This document shows, piece by piece, positions 56,616 to 64,000 of a DNA stretch of 64,000 nucleotides (position 1 is its first letter; each line of letters starts with the position of its first letter). The notes beneath the pieces were generated by a model, which saw nothing but the letters and a program-made list of their open reading frames with translations, ran no database searches and was not told where the DNA came from. Both the position numbers and the translations under genes were made by a program. Source of the DNA: Congeria kusceri. Lineage: Eukaryota > Mollusca > Bivalvia > Myida > Dreissenidae. The DNA lies in assembly GCA_027627225.1 (NCBI GenBank), contig CM051027.1, positions 87,962,451 to 88,026,450 on the forward strand. Reading direction: 5' to 3'.

Positions 56616-56749
56616 ATTAAGCACTCAATACATTTGAGTAATTTGTTGTCAGAAGAAGCAACAGCAAAGAACTGTTTCCTGCAACCAGCAAAATTAGCCA
56701 ATGGAGTGCATTAATTTAGTGGTCTTATTCCTGGAACATCATGTGAATA
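56616..56749. other. short non-coding spacer
   Basis: Nothing recognised. Confidence 0.4.
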
Positions 56750-57768
56750 CACTGCAGATCCGCTATATCGCGATCGGTTATATCGCGATGTCAAATATAT
56801 CGCGAATCGGCCGTGGATCCCGATTTTTTTTCATGTACTTCAATATTTTCCTATTACCTAATGCTCATCAATAAATCCAGTTTGATCCGGATTTTCGTGC
56901 CTTCACGGCGTCTCTTCTATTCACATTCTTGTAGTGCGACAAACAATACGCCGACTCGCTCAACATCAAAGTGTAACAGTTTGACATCATCAGCTTACAG
57001 CACGCGTGCCACCCATGACAACGTCCATTCACTGCTGTCGCTCTATTAGCACCCGAATTATACGCAGTCCACGTGGAGGGTGTATACAGTAACTGTATGT
57101 CAAAAATCAATACTGAGCTATCTGAATGACAATAATGTAATCGATACGGCTTAACTGTTTCTTTTTTGTCTCAGGAGAAATGCTAACCGCATATCGTTCG
57201 CGATATAGACACCTAATTTTGTTACTGTGTGCTACGAAACTTTTATACAAAAGTAAAGATCTCAATGTTCTCTGCGCTACAAAGTTTTTATATGGCGATC
57301 AATACACCTACGCTTTCCATGCGGACAACATGACGTTGTACGTGATTGTCAGCAATTTTTCACGCGCTTTTTCTAACAGATCAAAGAGTTTACACGAAAT
57401 ACATGCGTGGTGTAATTGTTAATAGAATTTATGTTTACTTCACGTGAATAGTGAAATTCGGATAGGCGTTTCGGACTTTATATTTTTATACGCGATTTGA
57501 AATTTAATCAACGGAATTTAAGGAATAATATTATATTTTCATATACAAATGGAATATTTTACATATGGATTTAATACATAATGGATGTTAACTACATTGA
57601 AAAGGGTGAGTTATTTACTTTATTACATTCATGTTTGAGATCGGGGAAAAACAGGCTAGTGTATACATGTATATCTACTGAATGGCCTGGCAAGTTATAT
57701 CGCGATCCAGATATATCGCAATTGCGATCCGTGGACCCCGCGAACCGCGATATAATGGAGTTACAGTG
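56750..57768. mobile_element. TA-flanked pogo-like MITE with TATATCGCGA repeats at its ends
   Basis: The ends CACTGCAGATCCGCTATATC and, inverted, CACTGTAACTCCATTATATC are flanked by TA (56748-56749 and 57769-57770). Each end carries several copies of TATATCGCGA: four or more within 70 bp on the left, and four in the last 90 bp on the right (GTTATATCGCGATCC, GATATATCGCAATTGC, ACCGCGATATAATGG). At 1019 bp it shows no transposase; open frames at 56813-57422 have no recognisable domain. The multiplied palindromic core could be transposase-binding sites. Confidence 0.8.
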
Positions 57769-57770
57769 TA

Positions 57771-57860
57771 GTTCAGTTACATAGAAGTAAATAGCGAAAA
57801 TACAAGTGCAATCAAGGTTTCAAGTAACAATTTTCCTAAACTGACATTTCAGGGACTATA
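57771..57860. other. short non-coding spacer
   Basis: Nothing recognised. Confidence 0.4.
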
Positions 57861-57868
57861 ATTGTATT

Positions 57869-58856
57869 TAGGGATGGGAACGAATACTGAAATTAATATT
57901 GGAATATTCGTTTTAGGTATTCAAATATATTCGAATATTCGTTGTGTAAATACTACTATATACTAGTATATACGGCACTCTGTCCAAATATTTACCTATC
58001 CGAAATATGTATACTACGTGTATGTAGTTGTTTTACCTTGTTTCAGTGGTAAATGAGCTATATAACTTAGTGAGTGTTTGGCAAATGTAAAGAAATGTAA
58101 GATATTGTTAAATGTATTGTTAATTAGTTTGTTAATCGTTCCTTTTTTTTTTTCGGAACCATGAAGCTTGTATCTGCTGTGCAGATTACACGTTGCCTGG
58201 GTTTTGTCCAATGACCGCGTACTTCCAAGCACATGATGGTGGCATTGTTTATTAATAAAGACTCTTGTATAATATACGGTTTTTATATAATGGAAAAAAT
58301 GTACAAGTGACGTATATTAAGATTGACCAGATTATGCTAATTTTGTTAAAGAAATTGATTGGCTGATAATGGATGGATTTTGGTTGGTTTACTTAGAGAG
58401 TAATTGTAATTTACTGTAAACAAAGTTAACCGTATAGATGTTACTTAAGGATAATAAACAACAATGTAGGCCTTGTGCAAACTGTCAAACCGTTATCACA
58501 ACACGGCCCTGTTTTGTTATTTGTGGATACAATTCGTCATATTCACGCCTCTTACAAACAGTTAATTCCCAGGCCTTGTAAAGACGTGACCTTCCCGGGC
58601 AATTATCAATTGTCGTTAATTGAACATGTTTGGCATGTGTTGTAAAAACAATACACTGCCCATCCCCCCCCCCCCCCCCTCACCTGCTAGGCAGGAAATA
58701 CGACTGGAATTCATGTTAACTTTGCAATCAAACTGCAAAAAAACTTGATTTTTTAAAGAAATTTTGTTCTTTAAATAAATTTGAAAATCAAATATTCGTA
58801 TTCGTTTTTTTATATAAGAATATTATCCAATATTCGAATATTCGGTCCCATCCCTA
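57869..58856. mobile_element. hAT-type non-autonomous element, larger relative of 16767-17330
   Basis: The left end TAGGGATGGGAACGAATACT and inverted right end TAGGGATGGGACCGAATATT match the termini of the 564-bp MITE. Flanks ATTGTATT (57861-57868) and ACTGCATT (58857-58864) are an 8-bp duplication with two changes. Subterminal ATTCGAATATTCG words repeat on both sides. Inside is a run of 17 C (58663-58679). At 988 bp I see no hAT transposase domain. Confidence 0.85.
58663..58679 (+). repeat. poly-C run
   Basis: Seventeen consecutive C. Such runs are prone to assembly length error. Confidence 0.95.
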
Positions 58857-58864
58857 ACTGCATT

Positions 58865-58995
58865 GAATAACATTCAGACTACACATTATTGGCAGCATGC
58901 TTAGTAGTTAAAAGGTAAGATTGCAGGCATGAGCTATTGATGTTTAGAAGGACCATTGTTTAAATTTACTGACTATTTGTCTGCAAAGCAAACAA
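58865..58995. other. short non-coding spacer
   Basis: Nothing recognised. Confidence 0.4.
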
Positions 58996-59217
58996 CACCT
59001 GTCAGAGGACAGGGCGCTCGACTATTCCAAGTATTTCAGTTTGTACATAAATTCTTTGGAAAGTGGAATGGGCATGAATTTGTTGAAATACAAATTTGAG
59101 TTATGGCAATTATTTCATCAAATTATTCCAAATTTCAACCTTATGTAGTTAATAACTTGTGTAGTTTTGAAGCTATTACAGTTTTGAATATAAACTTCAA
59201 CCAGAAATTCTATGTGA
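58996..59217. mobile_element. head and first unit of a body-E element (copy 2)
   Basis: ACACCTGTCAGAGGACAGGG then CGCTCGACTATTCCAAG matches the body-E head at 43306 with a decayed first position. The first core unit runs to AACCAGAAATTCTATGTGAA and is cut there by a body-A head. Body E resumes at 63170. Confidence 0.75.
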
Positions 59218-62200
59218 ACAAGAGGGCCCTGAGGGCCCTAGGACACTCATCTGAGACCTTGTTACCCAATTGGAATTTGCATCCCCGACGTGTCGCTTAT
59301 TTTTATCCCAGGGGCATAATTTTAGCAATCATGAACAAACCTCTGGGCCTTGCAGTTTCAGGTAATAATTTTTAAAGTCATTTTGCTATTCAAGTCTATA
59401 TAAACCATGTGACCCCTCGGGGTGTGGCCAGAATTTACCCCAGGGGCATAATTTGAACAATCTACGGAGAGGACAACTATGCAATGTAACGTACCAAATA
59501 ATAAAAGCTGCGGGCCTTGCCGTTTCAGAGGAAAAGATTTTTAAAGTCATTATGTTATTTAAGTCTATATAAACCATGTGACCCCTGGGGCATGACCAGT
59601 TTTGACCCCAGGGGCATGATTTGAACAATATTTGTAGAGGACCACTATACGATGTTACATACCAAATATGAAACCTCTAGGCCTTGCGGTTTCAGAGAAG
59701 AATTTTAAAGTCATTTTGCTATTTAAGTTTATATAAACAATGTGACTGCCGGGGCGTGGCCAGTTTTGACCCCAGGGCCATAATTTGAACAATCTTTGTA
59801 GAGGATTACTATACGATGTTACATACCAAATAAGAAACTTCCGGACCTTGTGGTTTCTGAGGAGATTTTTTAAGTCATTTTGCTATTTAAGTAAATATAA
59901 ACGATGTGACCCACGGGGCGCGGCCAGTTTTGACCCCATAATTTCAACAAACTTGGTAAAGGACCACTAAAGAATGTTACATACCAAATATGAAACATCT
60001 GGGCCTTGCAGTTTCAGAGGAGAAGATTTTTAAAGTCATTTTGCTATATATTCTATACAAGAGGGCCACGATGGCCCTAGGTCGCCCACCTGAGTTTAAG
60101 GCATCATAGTGGCTTATAACAAGAGGGCCACATGACACTAAACCACTTACATGGGTATAAAGATCTGAGCCTTGCAGTTTCAGAAGATTTTAATAGTCTA
60201 TATAAACCATGTGACCCACAGGGCATGGTCACTTTCTACCCCAGGGGCATGATGATTTTAACAATATTTGTAGAGGACCACTATACAATGTTACATACAA
60301 AATATGAAATCTCTGGGCCTTGCAGTTTCAGAGAAGATTTGTTAAGTCCACTTTCCATATAAGTCTATACAAACCACGTGAATCCAGGGCGTGGCTAGGT
60401 TTGACCCCAGTGGCATAACTTGAACAATCTTTGTAGAAGACCGATATAAGATGTTACATACCAATTATAAAACCTCTGGGCCTTAAGGTTTCAGAGAAAA
60501 AACTTTTTAAGTCATTTGGTCATTTAAGTCTATACAAACCAGGTGAACCTCGGGGTGTGGACTCTTTTTACCCACAGGGCATAATTTGAACATGCTTATT
60601 AGAGGACCACTATACAATGTTACATACATGTACCAAATATAAAACCTTTGGGCCTTGCATTTTCAGAGTCCACTTGCGATATATAAGTCTATAGAAACCA
60701 TGTGACCCCCAGGGCTTGGTCAGGTTTGACCCCAGGGGCATAATTTGAACAATCCTTGTAGAGGATCAATATACAATGTTACATACCAAATACTAAACCT
60801 CTACGCCTTGCAGTTTCAGAAGACGATTTTTAGTCATTTTGCAATTTAAGTCTATATTAATTATGTGACCTCTGGGGCGTAGCCACTTTTTACCCCAGGG
60901 GCATTATTTGAACAATCTTTTTAGAGGACCACTATACAATGTTACATACAAAACATGAAACCCCTGGGCCTTGCTGTTTCAGAGCAGAAGATTTTTAAAG
61001 TCCACTTGCCATATAAGTCTAAAGAAACCATCTGACCCCCAGGGCGTGACCAGGTCTGATCCCAGGGGCATAATGTAAATAATCTTTGTAGAGGATCACT
61101 TTACAATGTTACATATAAAATATGAAACCTTGGGTTTGAGAGGAAAAGATTGCTAAAGTCATTTTGCTATTTAAGTCTATATAAACCATGCAACCACTGG
61201 GGCGTGGCCAGTTTCGACCCCAGGAGCATAATTTGAACAATCTTTGTAGAGGACCACAATACAATGTTCCATACCAAATACTAAACCACTGGGCCTTGCA
61301 GTTTCAGAGGAGATTTTTGAAGTCATTTTGTTATTTAAGTCTATATGAAATATTGACCCCCTGGGCGTGGCCAGTTTTGACCCCAGGGTCATCATTTGAA
61401 CAATCTTTGTAGAAGACCACTATACAATGTTACATACCAAATATAAAACCACTTGGCCTCAGTGATTCAGAGGTGAAGATTTTTGCAGTAATTTTGCTTG
61501 TTAAGTCCAAATAAACAATGTGACCCCCGGGGCGTTGCCAGTTTTGACCCCAGGGGCATAATTTGAACAATCTTTGTAGAGGACCACTAGAGTATGCCAC
61601 ATACTAAATATGAAACCACTGGGCCTTGCGGTTTCAGAGGAAATGATTTTTGAAGTAATTTTGCTATTTAAGTCCATATAAACAATGTGACCCCCGGGAT
61701 GTGGCCAGTTTTTACACCAGGGCATCAATCTTTGTAGAGGACCCCTATACAAGGTTACAAATGAAATACCAAACCTCTGGGCCTTGCGGTTTCAGAGAAG
61801 AAGATTTTCAAAGTCATTTAGCTACTTAAGTCTATATAAACAATGTGACCCCTGGGGCATGGCCAGTTTTGACCCCAAGGGTATCATTTAAACAATCTTT
61901 GTAGAGGACCCCTATACAATGTTACCAACCAAATACCAAACCTCTGGGCCTTCGGGTTTCAGAGAAGATTTTCAAAGTCAATAGTTATTTAAGTCTATAT
62001 AAACCATGTGGCCAGTTTTAACCCCAGGGGCATCATTTGAACAATCTTTGTAGAGGACCACTATGCAATGTTACATACCAAATATTAAACCTCTGGGTTT
62101 TGCAGTTTCAGAGGAGAAGATTTTTAAACTAATTTTGCTATTTAAGTCTACATAAATCATGTGACCCCTGGGGCGTGGCCAGTTTTGACCCCAGGGGCAT

Positions 62201-63169
62201 CATTTGAACATTCTTTGTAGAGGACCACTATGCAATGTTACATACCAAATATGAAACCTATGGGCCTTGCGGTTTCAGAGGAAAAGATTTTTAAAGTCAT
62301 TTTCCTATTTAAGTGTATATAAACAATGTGACCCCCCGGTTTTGGCCAGTTTTGACCACAGGGGCATCATTTGAACAATCTTTTTAGAGGACCACTACAG
62401 GATGCCACATACCAAATGTTAAACCACTGGGCCTTTTGGTTTCAGAGGAGAAGATTTTTGAAATAATTATGCTATTTAAGTCTATATAAATAATGTGACC
62501 CCAGGGCGTGGCCAGTTTTAACCCCAGTGGCATCATTTGAAAAATCTTTGTTGAGGACCACTATACAATGTTACCAACCAAATACCAAACCTCTAGGCCT
62601 TGTGGTTTCAGAAGAAGATTTTTAGAGACATTAAGCTATTTAAGTCTATATAAACCATGTGACCAGCGGGGCATAGCCAGTTTTGACCCCAGGGCATCAT
62701 TTGAACAATCATTGTAGAGGACCACTATGCAATGTTTCATACCATACATGAAACCTCTGGGCCCTGCGGTTTCAGAGGAAAAGATTTTTAAAGTCATTTT
62801 GCTGTATAAGTCGACATAAACCATGTGACCCACAGGGCATGCCAAGTTTTCACCCCAGGGGCATCATTTGAACAATCTTTGTAGAGGACCACTAGAAGAT
62901 GCCAAATACCAAATATGAAAGCTCTCAGCCATGCAGTTTCAGAAAATAAGATTTTAAAAACTTTTAAAATCTATTTTTAGCTCTGGTGACCTACATATGC
63001 AGTGGACCAACGATTTTGAAAGAAAGTAACCCAAGGATCATTCCTGTGAAGTTTAGTGAAAATCTACCCAGCGGTTTAGGAGGACATGTTGTTTGAATGA
63101 AAAGGTTGACGCACGACGGACGGACGGTGCACGATGGACACAAGGTGATCACCAAAGCTCACCATGAGC
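59218..63169. mobile_element. giant HINE/pearl-like element, body A (copy 2), about 25 units
   Basis: The head is ACAAGAG, hairpin GGGCCCTGAGGGCCC, then GACACTCATCTGAG. About 25 units of roughly 158 bp follow, with ACCCCAGGGGCATAATTTGA, ATCTTTGTAGAGGACCACTA, CAATGTTACATACCAAATAT, AAACCTCTGGGCCTTGC and TAAGTCTATATAAACCATGT. The last unit becomes TTTTAGCTCTGGTGACCTAC, and ACGACGGACGGACGGTGCAC leads to AAGCTCACCATGAGCA, where the tail hairpin is cut short. Two extra heads sit inside near 60056 and 60119. It is several times longer than the seven-unit copy at 12223. Open frames on both strands are read-throughs. Confidence 0.8.
60056..60160. mobile_element. two nested head fragments inside body A
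   Basis: ACAAGAGGGCCACGATGGCC then CTAGGTCGCCCACCTGAG at 60056 and ACAAGAGGGCCACATGACAC at 60119 are heads of the AGGGCC type, about 63 bp apart. Each is followed by only a few tens of bases before body A resumes. They are either truncated insertions or recombination scars. Confidence 0.65.
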
Positions 63170-63313
63170 ATGATGCAAAACAGAGTTATATGGAGGTTGC
63201 CCCTGATACTGGTGTTCATGACAAAGGTATGTTCTTATTTTAACGTGAATAACTTATGTAGTTCTGAAGTTACACAAGTTTTCAATATAAACTTTAACCA
63301 GAAAATCTATGTG
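63170..63313. mobile_element. body-E unit between two body-A elements
   Basis: TGCAAAACAGAGTTATATGG, GCCCCTGATACTGGTGTTCA, GTGAATAACTTATGTAGTTC and TTTAACCAGAAAATCTATGT are one body-E unit. On its right, as on the left of the giant copy, body A starts exactly after CTATGTGA. Confidence 0.8.
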
Positions 63314-63825
63314 AACAAGACGGCCCTGAGGGCCCTAGGACGCTCACCTGAAACATTGTAACCCAATTCGAATTTGCATCTCCGAGGTGTGGCTTATTTT
63401 TATCCCAGGGGCATAATTTAAACAATTTTAACAAACCTCTGGGCCTTGCGGTTTCGGGTAAAGCTTTTTAAAGTCATTCTGCTATTTAAGTCTATATAAA
63501 CAAGGTGAACCCTTGGGGTGTGGCCAGATTTGACCCCAAGGGCATAATTTGAACAATCTTTGGAGAGGACCATTGTGGAATGTTACGTACTACATATAGG
63601 AAAGCTGTGGGCCTTGCCGTTTCAGAGGAGAGGATTTTTAAAGTCATTTTGCTATTTAAGTCTATATAAACCATGTGACCACTGGGCGTGACCAGTTTTG
63701 AACCCAGGGGCATAATTTGAACAATATTTATAGAGGACCACATATACAAACCAAATATGAAACCTCTAGGCCTTGCGGATTCAGAGGATTAATATTTTAA
63801 AGTCATTTTGCAATGTAAGTTTATA
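63314..63825. mobile_element. HINE/pearl-like element, body A (copy 3), interrupted
   Basis: The head is ACAAGACGGCCCTGAGGGCC then CTAGGACGCTCACCTGA. Three units of body A follow to AATGTAAGTTTATACAAGAG, where another head begins at 63826. No tail is seen before the window ends. Confidence 0.75.
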
Positions 63826-64000
63826 CAAGAGGGCCACGATGGCCCTAGGTCGCTCACCTGATATTGATGTATGAACTTTCATTAAAATATCACAATAAGT
63901 TCTCAAGTTATTGAGCAAAAACTGTTTTTCTATTTTTAGTAACAGTGACCTTGACTTTGACTACACCAACCACATAGGTAAAGCAAGGTCTCGATATAAG
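63826..64000. mobile_element. body-H element with an AGGGCC-type head (copy 3), cut by window end
   Basis: The head is ACAAGAGGGCCACGATGGCC then CTAGGTCGCTCACCTGA, as in bodies A, B and G. The core that follows is body H (GTATGAACTTTCATTAAAAT, GTTCTCAAGTTATTGAGC, TTTTTAGTAACAGTGACCTT). Bodies at 48382 and 54466 carry the ACAAGAA(A)TGTGGAA head instead. It continues past 64000. Confidence 0.75.

Noticed and set aside
57180..57422. 80-codon open frame as a transposase fragment of the TCGCGA element
   Set aside because: No DDE, HTH or CENP-B motif can be seen.
8112..64000. CRISPR arrays
   Set aside because: The tandem repeats have no constant-length unique spacers and the window is eukaryotic.

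Overview
The window is eukaryotic, AT-rich, non-coding genomic DNA, almost certainly from a bivalve mollusc. The best guess is a dreissenid (zebra or quagga mussel). That guess rests on remembering the palindromic element with the GATTAGCCTGTGC core (1112-1383) as typical of Dreissena; the bivalve call rests on many dispersed elements with 150-170 bp tandem cores of the kind described as pearl/HINE elements in oysters, clams and cockles. I see no prokaryotic operon, ribosomal RNA, true tRNA, CRISPR array or complete host gene. The longest open frames are read-throughs of minisatellites or transposon relics. One 54-bp stretch on the minus strand (48017-48070) has good splice sites and may be an internal exon, in which case much of the window could be intronic.

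Layout. 1-3.9 kb: a TTAA-flanked element with tRNA-like promoter boxes (480-1066), the palindromic MITE, then unique DNA. 5.8-6.8 kb: an internally deleted mariner with TA target duplication. 8.1-10.1 kb: a 42/48-bp minisatellite. 11.3-13.6 kb: two tandem-core elements. 15.4-16.1 kb: a 33-bp minisatellite. 16.8-18.5 kb: a hAT MITE with a perfect 8-bp duplication, and a Tigger-type transposase relic. 18.9-20.1 kb: a tandem-core element. 20-38 kb: mostly unique sequence broken by a CAGTCG-TIR element (23.85 kb), tRNA-derived SINEs (25.3 and 35.2 kb) and further short elements. 38.2-46.9 kb: a deep nest of tandem-core elements, a pogo-family transposase relic cut by a SINE, and a TA-flanked element. 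47-49.4 kb: short elements, the candidate exon and another tandem-core element. 49.4-52.5 kb: mostly unique DNA. 52.5-56 kb: a second pogo relic (POGK-like) and a nested tandem-core pair. 56.3-58.9 kb: a SINE, a pogo-like MITE with TCGCGA-rich ends, and a hAT-like element. 59-64 kb: about 25 units of a roughly 158-bp repeat in one giant element, nested inside another and running off the window.

Most notable is a modular repeat system. At least ten different tandem-repeat bodies are flanked by a small set of interchangeable ends. The left end is ACAAGA(G/A) followed at once by a short perfect hairpin. The right end is either a hairpin built from inverted CTCACCTGA words and closing in GAGCTAAAA, or a TATGCCTC...GAGGCATA-type palindrome. 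The same head sits on several bodies, and one body occurs with two different heads. This matches the published architecture of Helentron-associated elements (HINE/DINE-1, pearl): subterminal inverted repeats, central minisatellite and terminal stem-loop. No Rep/helicase gene lies in the window. The genes here do not cooperate; the region records repeated invasion, nesting and tandem amplification.
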